Positions 44,701 to 55,664 of a stretch of 64,000 nt of DNA are shown in pieces; position 1 is the stretch's first letter; every line of letters starts with the position of its first letter. The stretch is taken from positions 198,508,543 through 198,572,542 of the forward strand of contig NC_091119.1 of NCBI RefSeq assembly GCF_040183065.1. Direction: 5' to 3'. The position numbers and the translations under genes were made by a program. Under the pieces are notes generated by a model that was not told the DNA's origin, did not search any database, and saw only the letters and a list, made by a program, of their open reading frames with translations. Source of the DNA: Periplaneta americana. Lineage: Eukaryota; Arthropoda; Insecta; Blattodea; Blattidae.

Positions 44701-44928
44701 TGTATTTCATATTTCAATAGTGGAAGGAAGGTGCTAACTTTTTCAAAAGAACACGATATCTAAAGTACAATACATTTTATCGTCTGCTAGGGAAAGAGTC
44801 TGTGCTGAGGCGATAGTAGCGATCCTGGTGGTGAGCAACTATCTATGGATGCATATTTCAACTGTTTACGTTTGCATATTTAATAATTATTAAGCTTCTT
44901 GACTGTATATAGTAGACTGTGATACTAC

Positions 44929-46432
44929 CGTATCTAAAGAAGTATATCTCTATTGCGGACCTTTATGAGAATTCACAATGTGCTCTAGTATTTGGTACTA
45001 TTGTCTTAGAAACCAATTTCATTTGTACGATGTATTATTTGAAACACATACAGTGGAATATTTTCAATTCTAACTCAACGGGAATCTTAAGAATATATGA
45101 ATTAGTCAACAACTGATTTTCTGAAAAATCAGATCCATAATTTACATGAGATTAATCTTACATACTCTATTTCCAACTAAAGATTGAAGTAGACGTAAAC
45201 AAAACCGAAATGTATTACTCCGCAATCGCAAGCTAGCTACCAAAGCAGCCACCAGGGCGCATTATTTTCAGCAAGTGAGCACGCAGGGCAGCCACCGTCT
45301 GATATATTGCAGACATTTCAACACATTCATTGAACTAACCCGTAAAATGCTCACAGAGGGTTAATATTTATTCTTTCTCTACTGGGAATAGTGGATTTTC
45401 ATTTTCTGTAGATTCGTGATTAAATGTTATTCTTTGAAGAGTGGAGAATTTCTTTAATTCTACAGAAATTTATTTGAGGTTGACAACACTGAATCTCGCG
45501 CTGTGTTATACCAGCTGTACTGATGTGCTCTGTGATGCTGCAAGTCATCTTGGGAGGGATTTAATGCCTATTACGCATGCGCGTTGCCATAATAGACGTT
45601 ACAATGATTTAACACGCAATGTCTGAAACTACTAATATAAACATGTTGTTTAAATCGTAAGAAAGTGTTCTTATAAACATGTTTAATTCACTCGTATTCC
45701 ATGTATATTATACATTTTATTATTTTAGAAGGAACTATTTTAATATGAGGAAGAAGATGACAAGCATGAGTTTGGAGGCGTTGTGCGTCCAATAGCCAAT
45801 CAGGAACCATGAAGCCACGTGCATTTATTTACATTTACTTCAATCTTAAGCTGGAAAGAGAGTAGACACTATTCATTAAAGAAGGAAAGGTAAACATTGT
45901 TCTCGCATAAATTAACCTGCCGATAGAGAAAAAAAATTACACTGTATCAGGGATACATCGGCACGTAAAATACGTTACCAGTACCCGTTTCGGGAATGAA
46001 ACTACAGTCCTGTTAGTTCGAATGTTTCATTTTTGTTTCGGTTTACAAATGCACAGTATGGTGTATGATAAGAGAAGTGATTCAGGAAGGACATGCAATA
46101 TATTTCCTCTTCATATCAAGCGACATTCCAAAATTATTTCCAGGTCAGAACAAATATTTCACTGTAGTACACCCAAAATGTAGATATAATACGTACTGTA
46201 CCTATTATCACTTTACTATTGCAGGACTCGCAATTCAAATGAAACGACTGGTAGCACAGGTTTATAGCTGCCGAGATATTACTAAGAGAGGCCGCATTTC
46301 ATAGAAACATAAATATTACTTTTAAGGATCTATATGACATAAAAAATACATAATTGTAATATGTTACAAATACATAGAACATTATTAAACCCAACTGACT
46401 TAAAGTAGATAAGGCAATATTTTTCCGGTAAA
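44929..46432. other. no gene seen (1.5 kb)
   Basis: No exon or repeat that I can support. Weak open frames lack motifs. Confidence 0.5.
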
Positions 46433-46447
46433 TCAATTAGGGCATTG

Positions 46448-46880
46448 CAAATCTAGTATTTCAGGTAAGGCTCCTGTAAAGCAGATTTGAATAATTTCAA
46501 GGGTAGCTCAGTTGGCAGAGCACTGGTACGTTCAACCAGAGGTCCCGGGATCGATACCCGGCCCCGGAACATTTTTCCCTTGAAATTATTCAAATCTGCT
46601 TTACAGGGAGCTTTACCTGAAAAACTAGATTTGCATAATATATACGTCACTGTGTACGTTAACAGAAAACCACAATTCCAAGTCACACAGAGATTGTGTG
46701 CACTCGATGTGGGTCTCTGGCGTTTCGTCAGCCCACGCGAGTTGTGTGGATATAAAGGGAAAAGTTGAGATGGTGTCGGGTGGAGTTCCCGGGTAGCTCA
46801 GTTGGCAGAGCACTGGTACGTTCAACCAGAGGTCCCGGGATCGATACCCGGCCCCGGAGCAATTTTTCCCTTGAAACTGT
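46448..46880 (+). repeat. dimeric tRNA-like SINE, family S4, with snapback first half
   Basis: Flanked by TCAATTAGGGCATTG / TCAATTAGGGTATTG (46433-46447, 46881-46895). Unit 1 is a tRNA-like head (46502-46567: TAGCTCAGTTGGCAGAGC, anticodon arm CTGGT-ACGTTCA-ACCAG, GGGATCGATACCC) enclosed by roughly 60-bp inverted repeats at 46444-46503 and 46579-46638. A 145-bp middle part leads to unit 2, the same head at 46794-46858 with only a short tail. The two heads are identical for more than 60 bp. Position 33 is C and there is no standard acceptor stem, so they are not tRNA genes. Confidence 0.75.
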
Positions 46881-46895
46881 TCAATTAGGGTATTG

Positions 46896-47552
46896 TTGAC
46901 AATTTTAAATAAAGGGTGTCTGATTCGTATGGGTTTATTCATTAATTTATTAGGATTTTTGTTGAATTGTTGGTCATTAGATAAGAGAGGATTTCCTCTA
47001 TAACATGAAATAGATATGTTACATACAAATGCATGTTCAACACACAAGACATAAAAACTTCTCTCCCAGCATTTAGTAACTTCATATTTTGTGAGCGAAT
47101 TTTAGGGCTATATTATTTACATTTTACTTTTATTTTAAAATTATTCAGTTAGTGAGACAATGTCTTTGATTTGAAATTATCTAGAAAACGTTGGGTCAAG
47201 ACATTCCAAGGCTAATTGGATGAAATCCAAAAAAATGTCTTTAATGTAATGAATGCTGTACAGTGTTGCAAGTGACCCCTATGTTCTGAGATTATAAGTT
47301 CAAAGTATCAAGTTTGCTACGACCTATGATGTTGCACATCCTGCATTATTAATTGTTAATAGAAGACTGCCTGACGCCATTTAAGGCTTTCTTTTGTTAT
47401 TTTTATTCTTACTTTTATTTGTACCGCACTCAGATTCGCCGTTTGTTATTTTAATAAATGCTGTATTTATTATCCATTACCATAACAGGAGTAGAGAAAC
47501 AGTAGTCTATTCTGGTTGCTTGTTTTATTTCAGAGTAATGATACTATTTTCA
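46896..47552. other. no gene seen
   Basis: AT-rich; no supported feature. Confidence 0.5.
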
Positions 47553-47606
47553 GTAGCGGCTGGTGGTCAAAATAATGAGTGTGCTATAATCTCTATATCT
47601 GCCTAC
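47553..47606. mobile_element. hAT left end, truncated
   Basis: CAGTAGCGGCTGGTGGTCAA at 47553 resembles the CAGTGGCGG ends of M1. It is cut off by the LINE that follows. Confidence 0.4.
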
Positions 47607-47607
47607 T

Positions 47608-47613
47608 ATATAC

Positions 47614-47672
<59 letters not shown>

Positions 47673-48128
47673 GGCTTTTAAGGAACCCGGAGGTTCATTG
47701 CCGCCCTCACATAAGCCCGCCATTGGTCCCTATCCTGAGCAAGATTAATCCAGTCTCTACCATCTTATCCCACCTCCCTCAGATCCATTTTAATATTATC
47801 TTCCCACCTACGTCTCGGCCTCCCCAAAGGTCTTTTTCCCTCCGGCCTCCCAGCTAACACTCTATATGCATTTCTGGATTCGCCCATACGTGCTACATGT
47901 CCTGCCCATCTCAAACGTCTGGATTTTATGTTCCTAATTATATCAGGTGAAGAATACAATGCGTACAGCTCTGCGTTGTGTAACTTTCTCCATTCTCCTG
48001 TAACTTCATCCCTCTTAGCCCCAAATATTTTCCTAAGAACCTTATTCTCAAACACCCTTAATCTCTGTTCCTCTCTCAAAGTGAGAGTCCAAGTTTCACA
48101 ACCATACAGAACAACCGGTAATATAACG
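47608..48128 (-). mobile_element. LINE family 1, 5'-truncated copy
   Basis: Starts with a long (TTAC)n stretch (47608-47650; the minus-strand tail) and encodes the carboxyl end on the minus strand: EEQRLRVFENKVLRKIFGAK, RRLRWAGHVARMGESRNAYR, and so on. It is 5'-truncated at GTTATATTACCGG, the same point as the copy at 62878-63343. No clear target duplication. Confidence 0.85.
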
Positions 48129-48139
48129 TATTTATCTTA

Positions 48140-48720
48140 ATTTGAGACTCGCCTAGTGACGAAATATGAAGTCCATACGACGTTCCTTCCTACTGGAGAA
48201 CTTGTCAATTACCCTGGTGTTAAACCCCTCCATCCTGGACATCATGCTCTTTTCTATTGACAGTATTGCAAGAGCAGTGAGGCGATTCTGGGACATAGTG
48301 TTCCTTAAAAACGTTTTTATGCATTTCAAGCAAGAAAAACATCTTTCTGTCTCAGCATTGGTCATTGGTGTTGTAACCAAAATATTTAACAACTTCGTTA
48401 CTTCACGGAATGGATCCTGTAAATTGTTGGAGACTATGTATTGTAACAATTGAACAGACATCTATATTTTGGAAGTCGGGTTTTCCGTATAGAACTCCAA
48501 GTTGTGTCTTTAACACTCTTTTGTTCAGTATAGTATAGCTGTTGACAGCAACTTCAAGTTCGCGTTCACGAAAATTATACGAAAAATTGTCAAAAATTTT
48601 GCTGTTTAACAATTTTGTTGCGTCTAGGTAGCTTAAAGACTGGAAACGGTGAGTAGTTTCCTGAATTATACAGCCACATACTTCCTTGGCTTCAATTTTC
48701 TGGGATTCCATTTTCCGTCG
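48140..48720 (-). pseudogene. hAT transposase carboxyl half
   Basis: Two overlapping minus frames. Upstream 48403-48711: SLSYLDATKLLNSKIFDNFS and LGVLYGKPDFQNID. Downstream 48153-48461: TTPMTNAETERCFSCLKCIK, then TFLRNTMSQNRLTALAILSI, the hATC dimerisation motif of ZMYM1-like hAT transposases. The frame changes between them. Element B (48814) lies just beyond its 5' side, so the remainder may have been displaced. No catalytic core is visible. Confidence 0.75.
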
Positions 48721-48813
48721 CTTGCTAGCTGATTCAGGAGGAACCTCATAGGCCTGCAGGTAGATGGCACCAGCAGTCTGATATTTGCAGTGATCTCAAC
48801 ATTTTAGTATAGA

Positions 48814-50149
48814 CACAGTCTATTATATACAGTCGCGAAGCTCAATATGTAGTAAAAATGCAAACAGGGGTAGTTGCCCATCACTAGGATCGCTACTATC
48901 GCCTCATCATCGCAGATCTCTCTCCTAGCAGACGACAAAATACGTTACACTTTCGTTGTCGTGTTCTTTTGGAAAAATTACCACCTTCCTTCCATTATCG
49001 AAATATTAAATGCATAAAGTAAATTTATTATTTTAATGAAGTATATTAAATTCCACCATAAACGCGAAGATACCTGCAAGAAATAAGTTAATATAATTTT
49101 TGTTTGTGCAAAACGAACTGAAATTTACTATAATAGCTTCACTCATTCAAGATTATAGCGATAATTAACTATGAATTGAAACCAATAAATATTAATTTGC
49201 ATTTCTCTTTACAACAATAATAATGGAAATATGAATTAATGGAGTAACTTGCGTGTACCGGTACTTGTAGTGTAGGCTTACGTAGTTAACAAAATGGGAT
49301 GAGGTTAAGCAATAATAATCACACCAGAATTGGAAATAAAACGTGATCAATACATTTTATTGTAACAGACTTTTTCTACGTCTCTAGTTAAAGCAACAAA
49401 TAAAAATAACAACAAAATTAACAGCTATAATTAAAAACACATCCTTTGAAGAAAAAAGTGGGCCTAAGCAATAATAATCCCACCAGAATTGAAAATAAAA
49501 CGTGATCAGTAAAGTTCATTAAAACAAACTTAATTTTTCTACGTCTTTAGTAAAATAACACATAAAAATAATAACAAAATTAATAGCTACAATTAAAAAT
49601 TTATCCTCTGAAAAAAAAAAAAAAAAGTAGACCTAACCTTTATTTCTCTGGAAATTTAGCAGCCTAAGTGACAGAACTTTGGCCGGTATCTAATGTCCTT
49701 TCGGTTAGACTGAAACATTTCATTGTGAAATTTAAGGATATAATGTATTCTAACAGTCACAAAGAACTTCAAATTAACAGTTTTGTTTCTGCACAGAATT
49801 CTTGTGGAAACCCAGGAACCTTTCTGAATCTTTCGGAAAAAGGATAACTCTGGCCTCTTTCTCTTACTGTTGCTACAATTTATAGCACTACAAACGTCTC
49901 CTCCTTGTCCCATATTATTATTCCAAATATTATATTTTAGCCATTAACATTTTCATTATAACCAATAACGAACATTTCACAAGCATCAATGTGAAATACG
50001 CAACGAGCTAGCACTCGATAGAAATACGACACAGTCCAAAGTCGACCATGGACAGTCTATTGTTTCTAGTTGCTAACCGCTTGGAGCGCTTTATCACGAG
50101 ATTTGCAAAAAAACACCTCAAGCTTCGCGACTGTATATAGTCGACTGTG
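48814..50149 (-). mobile_element. THAP-encoding DNA transposon (element B)
   Basis: Inverted ends CACAGTCTATTATATACAGT (48814) and ACTGTATATAGTCGACTGTG (50130-50149), with 7-bp duplication GTATAGA (48807-48813, 50150-50156). 1336 bp. It encodes a THAP start on the minus strand and contains a tandem duplication with a 159-bp period (units from 49306 and 49465). It shares both ends and the THAP start with element A. The rest of a transposase is absent, so it is non-autonomous. Confidence 0.85.
49656..49913 (-). pseudogene. THAP-domain protein start in element B
   Basis: 85 open codons from ATG at 49913: MGQGGDVCSAINCSNSKRKR, PELSFFRKIQKGSWVSTRI, and so on. The C-x4-C pair and the S-F-F-R motif fit the start of a THAP C2CH zinc finger, a site-specific DNA-binding domain known in P-element transposases and related host proteins. 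A later C-x-x-H pair, AVPxP box and catalytic domain are not seen in frame. It is probably the first exon or a truncated relic. The N-terminal match to element A argues it was once coding. Confidence 0.65.
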
Positions 50150-50156
50150 GTATAGA

Positions 50157-51097
50157 GCTCAATGGATATTTGAATTACCAAATACATTGTAAATAGTTCC
50201 GAGTTCTTCCACAAACAAGCATTCTTTCGTTACGCTTTACTTTTGTAATCTCCAAGCTGTGTTGTGCCGAAGCTGACTACAGCACTTTCCCGCGTAAAAA
50301 TAGCCAATCAGAACAGTGATTTCAGCTTCGCACATGCGCATAAATGTCTACATTTTTTATGTACAATTTTTGTATGTAAATACATTATTTTCAAATATTC
50401 ACATAAAACATGTAAAAACTAAGTTTTCATCTAATAATTTTCGACAAAAGCCCCATTTCAGATTAATCGTCACCTGAATGTTCAGTGCAGTTGCTTAGAC
50501 GCGACTGCCGGAAACTTTCTCGGAATTGCCTATCTGTGGAACTGCAGTCTGCTCTCTCACCACAAGCGATAAGAGCTGTCACCACTAAAATATTGTACTG
50601 TAACTAACACACATAAACATTGATGTGTCATTTAAGAGTGCCTTGTAAATTATCATAACACTGATTCAGAAAGCAATTACATTTCATAAACATCAGCTGC
50701 TTCTGTTTTCGTTTTCAATCATAAACATGTCTCTAGGGAGTGCAAGTTGTTTCTCAATGGCTAGGACACTTTTTCCCAGTACAAGGCAGTGTTCCGCGAT
50801 AATCATCAGTCATTTGCGAATAACAACTTGAGGATGAATCTCATTGTGTACTGTAACTCTTCATCAGTTGGCGAGACAGCATAATTTATACTGGTGAGTA
50901 CTGCATATTGTTTATATTCACATAAAATAACTGAAACATAATTAAGTATTTTCCCTTTTTTTCACATATATTCACGATTTTTAGCACATAAAAAATAAAT
51001 ATTTTCCTATTTTTAGCACCTAAAATGCGAGCCCTAGTGATGATGTTTCAACTCTGAGGGAGTCATTCTGCGTGAAGTTAACGTTTTTATTTTATTA
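50157..51097. other. no gene seen; possible hAT end near 51040
   Basis: AT-rich. GCACCTAAAATGCGAGCCCT at about 51019 resembles a hAT end, without a partner. It could be the far end of the hAT piece at 48140-48720, but I cannot show it. Confidence 0.35.
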
Positions 51098-51661
51098 CTA
51101 GCCGTACCCGTGCGCTCCGCTGCACCAGTTAGAAATAAATATAAAGTAATTACATAATTAAAATAGGACGTTTGATCCAGGGAACATTCGTGTTTGATAA
51201 AAGGATAAATCGTTTAATATGTTGCTTAATTTAAATTGTATTTAAATAATTAAAATGCGATCATTTTGGTCCAGAGAGCACTAAGAAGTTACTGTAATAA
51301 CATGATAGCATTATGTCCATCTAGAGAAACTACACTTTCCAATGGTGATATAATAATTAATTATATAAATCGGTTAATTTAGCTTTCGATATTACTTCAT
51401 GCAAACACACAAACATTCTCTGTAGACTATGTTTCACAGCTTTCGATTGTTGTTGTCCAAGGCCCCTTATAGACGTAGTCATTTGTTTTCATTTCATTAC
51501 ACCGCCTTAGATGGCATTGTATTTTAATTTTAAAACTCATTTATCTCATTAAATATCAGTCCTATCAAAATTTTGCAAGGAATAAAACTTATCGGAAATC
51601 ATTTTTAAAGAAACTGTTGTTATGTAACAGATTAAATAAATAAATATATTATTATTATTAC

Positions 51662-51703
<42 letters not shown>

Positions 51704-52048
51704 CATTATTATTATTATTATTATTATTATTGTTATAATAAGCGAGATATTTCGATTTATTTAATTCAGGCCCCCTTATAACCCCCTTTTAAATAACGTA
51801 TTTTGAATGTCATATAGCCTAAAATCTAAGTTACAGCGAACTTAATTTATATTCCAATTTTCATATAAATCGGTTCAGCCATTATCGCGTGAAAAGGTAA
51901 CAAACATCCAGACAGACATACAAACAAAAATTTCAAAAAAGCCATTTTCGGTTTCAAGGTGGTTAATTATATATGTTAGGACCAATTATTTTTGGAAAAT
52001 CAAAAATTACCAGAAAAATTTCGGCTATAGATTTATTATTAGTATAGA
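51098..52048 (-). mobile_element. non-autonomous Helitron (copy D)
   Basis: On the minus strand it starts TCTATACTAATAATAAATCT (from 52048) and ends GGCTAG at 51098, between A and T. Same family as copy C, colinear over most of its length. A long (TTA)n microsatellite at 51648-51731 has expanded here and is missing from C. Confidence 0.88.
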
Positions 52049-52248
52049 TAGTGGGTTTCTATTTCTGGACCATGATCAGTTATGCATTTAAAATGAAAGC
52101 TTTGTAACGCATTACTAAATAAACATATTAACTTCAAATAAATAATTTTATGACCCACAGAACTGTCCACTTGGGATCTACGAACTGGAGTTTGATAACT
52201 AGTTTCGTAGATTAAAAGCATGGGATCTCTACAAAATTAATAGTGTTA

Positions 52249-54895
52249 CTATAAAATTATCTTTCCGATTACAAACTTGAGTAACTATCGTTAGGAGACA
52301 CTTAGAAACATGATATTGGTATCAATGGAAAGAGAAACTCAAATATTTTTTGTAATGTTCGTGAACCTGTCGCATATTTATTAATTTCGTTGCTAGGAGA
52401 CGATATAAAAGAAAAATGGCTGCAAACGAAGACAGGAGGGCATTTTTTGTGCTGGATTTTCACATATCCCAGTCTGTTGTCACTATACAACGAAATTTTA
52501 GAAGAAAATTTGGTGTTGATCAGTGGGCCCAGTATCCGTAAGTGGTACGCTGACTTCAAAACGAGGGGATGCATCTGTAAGCGGAAGTCAACCGGTCGTC
52601 CATCAGTAAGTGAGGCAAATGTGGAGCGTGTGAGAGAGAGATAGTTTCAGACGAAGTCCACAGAAATCCACCGTAAAAGCAAGTAGAGAATTAGACATCC
52701 CCCAACAAACTCTGTGGAAGATTTTACGGAAACGTTTGAAGTTCCATCCATACCGTCTGCAATTGTTGCAGGCTCTGAACCCAGACGACAAAGTCAAGCG
52801 ATGGTCTTCTTGTGATGAGATGCAATTCAGAATGGAAACTGAAGGTTTCATCGAATCATTGGTGTTTAGTGACGAAGCCACTTTCCATGTGTCAGGGAAA
52901 GTGCACGAACACAATGTCAGGATATGGGCTTTGGAAAATCATAACAGTTATGTGGAACATGTACGCGACTCCCCAAAGTGAACGTGTTTTGTGCTATAAG
53001 CCGTGAAAAAGTGAATGGCCCTTTCTTTTTTGTCGAGGCGACAGTCACAGGTAATTCGTACCTAGACATGTTACAGTTATGGCTTCTTCCACAACTGGAA
53101 CAGGACATCGAAGGTCCCATTTTTCAGTAGGATGGGGCACCACCCCATTACCACTTAGATGTCAGAAACGAACTGAATACACTACTTCCAAGGAGATGGA
53201 TTGGACGTGCTGGCCGTTAAGATTTAGAATGTTTGCATTGACCTCAACGTTCCCCCGACTTCACTCCTTGTGATTTTTTTTTCTGTGGGGTTTTATAAAA
53301 CAACAAGTGTATCAGCCACCATTACCACCTACCATTGAGTATCTTCGTGTCCGCATCACAGAGGCCATTGCTACAACGTGTATGGGAGGAAATTGACTAC
53401 AGACTTGATGTGTGTCGTGTGACACAAGGGGCTCACATTGAGCACATGTGACTTACGGTTGTGAACAAATTTTTTCTCTTTCTGTTTCATGTTTTCCAGT
53501 GAAAAAATTTTTGGAGTTTCTGTTTCTGTCAGCGGCGGTTCCTCGGGGGAGGGAAGGGAGGAACGTCCTCCTCATATTTTCTTCTTTTGAAAGTAAATAC
53601 CAAATAAAATATGTGCCTTGAAATTCGAGGAAGATTCGATAATTTTTAAGTTCACAGCTATAAGAAAAACTCGGTTGATCGAGTTTTAAACGACGCGCGC
53701 TCATGTGCTGTAGAAAACTGTGAGAAAGATGCGAGATTGTGTGGAGGAAAGGCACTCCATTCCTCCTCTACTGCAGTTAACACACATAGACAACAGCGCA
53801 CTAGCGGCCAGAGAAAGAAGCAGAGTTTTAAAGCAAGTAAATGAACGGAGAGGGAGGAGATCCTCCTCTGAATCAGTCATGGGCGGGAAATAGAAACCGA
53901 CTGGTCGTGCAGCAAGCTTGCTACCGCTGCCACCTAACGATGTTGCATTCAACCGGACTATAACACATCTAGGAGGAGACACAACAAAAACAGTTTTAAC
54001 GCAACGCTATGAAAGACATCATGTAAACTTTTTTTTTAAATTATAAATCAAAAATATTATTCATTGCACTTTATATAGGCTACTATTCATGGTTTGAAAC
54101 TTTGGTGGATATTTGAAAGTTAAAGTCGGGTTTATGTAAAACAATGAGGAAGTAGTTCTACGTAGTTGGCCCCTGAAATTCACTTCTATTCATTGTTTAC
54201 TAGACAGGGCAACAACGGCAGCTTTGAGCAATAATGATTGTATGACTTTACAAGAACTGACATTCTTCAAAAACATGTGATACTGAACTTGTAAAATGTA
54301 CATGTGGCAACACAGACCACGTGGGTGAGTGCAGTGTTCTCGCTTTCCTCAGATTATTTCCCATTCCTATTTCCATTTCCGTAAAACGGTTCCGGTTACG
54401 AGTTAGTAGCTAGTCTCGTCCAACACGTGTGATGCTGTAGTGTGCTCGAAAAATTCTACGAAGTTGTGAATTTCCTTGTAATTGTTAATTTGTGCAATTA
54501 TTCAATAATGAATGGAAGTGAAAACATAATATATTTTGAACAATTTGGGAAACTCAGTTTACAAGAACAGATTATTGCTATACAGAAGGGAAGGCCAACC
54601 CCAACACTACCTGGTCGTAAGGATAATTTGTAGCATGTTTCATTCTAGAAGGTGACATTTCGTGCTGTTAACTTCTTTCCTCCTCTTACGAAAATATGCA
54701 GGAGCCGCCACTGGTTTCTGTTGATACCAATTTCATGTTTTCTCATTTTTGCTGATTTAAGAGTAGCACATGTGATTTAACCGAATGGATAACTAACAAT
54801 ATTTGAGTTTCTCTTTCCATTGATACCAATATCATGTTTCTAAGTGTCTCCTAACGATAGTTATTCAAGTTTGTAATCGGAAAGATCATTTATAG
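52249..54895 (+). mobile_element. mariner-like (IS630/Tc1) transposon with nested hAT (element E)
   Basis: Inverted ends of about 100 bp (CTATAAA...TCTTTCCGATTACAAACTTG at 52249 and the reverse ending at 54895). The transposase lies in pieces at 52390-53455: SIRKWYADFKTRGCICKRKS (helix-turn-helix part), VFSDEATFHVSGKV (first Asp), a DGAPPHYHLDV block preceded by a stop (second Asp, near 53135) and SPDFTPCDFFF (third Asp, near 53260). This is the DDxD layout of a mariner relative. Several frame breaks make it dead. Without the hAT the element is about 1.45 kb, normal for this group. Confidence 0.85.
53530..54713 (+). mobile_element. hAT transposon, deletion derivative, nested in element E
   Basis: Ends CAGCGGCGGTTCCT ... 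AGGAGCCGCCACTG with duplication GTTTCTGT (53522-53529, 54714-54721). It keeps one short frame at 54442-54633 (FEQFGKLSLQEQIIAIQKGR, then PTPTLPG), which resembles the amino terminus of ZMYM1-like hAT transposases (LGRPTP motif). The catalytic and dimerisation parts are missing. Confidence 0.88.
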
Positions 54896-55255
54896 CAATA
54901 CTGTATTAATGACGAAGGTTTTTATTGTACTGTAACCTGTGTCTATATACAGTAATTGAAAATTAAATACAGATTCTGTGACGCAGTTCTAACTTTACCA
55001 ACATTTGGAATTATTTTTTTGCACTGTTATCGTAAACTAAACACTCGAAAAATATTTCTTAAATATCTCACAAAAAGAAGAAAGTTACAGGAAGTCTCTT
55101 AAATAAAGCCTCCATTTCATTTGTGTTGGCAACAGTTATCTTGAACTTACAAAGAGTTTTAATTTAGCCAAGCAACATTGATCGTTTCCACGTTTGTGGT
55201 TATTTTGTGTATCTATCTAGGTTGGATGTTTACATAAACCCATTTAAAATTTGAG
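54896..55255. other. no gene; tRNA flank
   Basis: AT-rich. On the minus strand a TTTT run at 55246-55249 follows the tRNA gene and can act as its RNA polymerase III terminator. Confidence 0.5.
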
Positions 55256-55328
55256 CATCCCTTGTGGGGATCGAACCCACGACCTTTGGATTAGAAGTCC
55301 AACGCGCTATCCTCTGCGCCAAAGGGAC
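55256..55328 (-). tRNA. tRNA-Arg (anticodon UCU)
   Basis: A 73-base cloverleaf. Acceptor GTCCCTT / AAGGGAT with one G-U pair, D arm GCGC-AGAGGATA-GCGC, anticodon arm TTGGA-CTTCTAA-TCCAA (TCT, U33 present), T arm GTGGG-TTCGATC-CCCAC, discriminator G. A and B boxes are standard. No intron. It decodes AGA. A TTTT terminator lies 7 bases downstream. Confidence 0.95.
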
Positions 55329-55664
55329 GTGTATGTGTTCGGTCTCTTCCACAACGGAGAGAAGTATTATCTTACAAATCCAGTCGATATACTGATCTGT
55401 TGTGAACAGGTCAGATTTCTTATCAGTGGAAACGAATAGGCTTATTGGAGTGGGAATTCGTTACGTTGTAAATAAATAGAAAAATCTCGGTCAGAACGAA
55501 ACATTACAGAGCGACGCGAAACAACTTTTCCGTGAAGACGAACTGTTTAAGATCACCACGATCAGAGGCGTGATTTAGGAGGGCAGGGTAGGAAATTACA
55601 TCCCCCCCCCTCCGATTGAGTGCTACTACTAAAGAAAAAAAATATGAGAACTGCTCTTTTAATA
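55329..55664. other. no gene; possible hAT end near 55563
   Basis: CAGAGGCGTGATTTAGGAGG at 55563 looks like a hAT end, with no partner found. Confidence 0.35.

Larger units (their letters stand above)
41434..44921 (+). mobile_element. THAP-encoding DNA transposon (element A), with three nested insertions
   Basis: Inverted ends CACAGTCTATTATATACAGT (41434) and ACTGTATATAGTAGACTGTG (44902-44921). A 7-bp duplication ATACTAC flanks it (41427-41433, 44922-44928). The right 220 bp match the left end of element B read in reverse, and about 110 bp at the left match B's right end. Nested inside are piggyBac (41606-42933), LINE family 4 (about 43031-43812) and SINE S1d (43950-44213). A THAP-type start lies at 44566. 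The best guess is a P-like element, but the 7-bp duplication and the terminal motif are not a textbook match. Confidence 0.8.

Noticed and set aside
46502-46567. tRNA-Asn gene (GTT in the loop)
   Set aside because: C33, altered T loop and no acceptor pairing; part of a duplicated SINE.
46625-47047. 140-codon minus-strand open frame over the S4 SINE
   Set aside because: It reads through the antisense of a tRNA-like head and has no domain or splice context.
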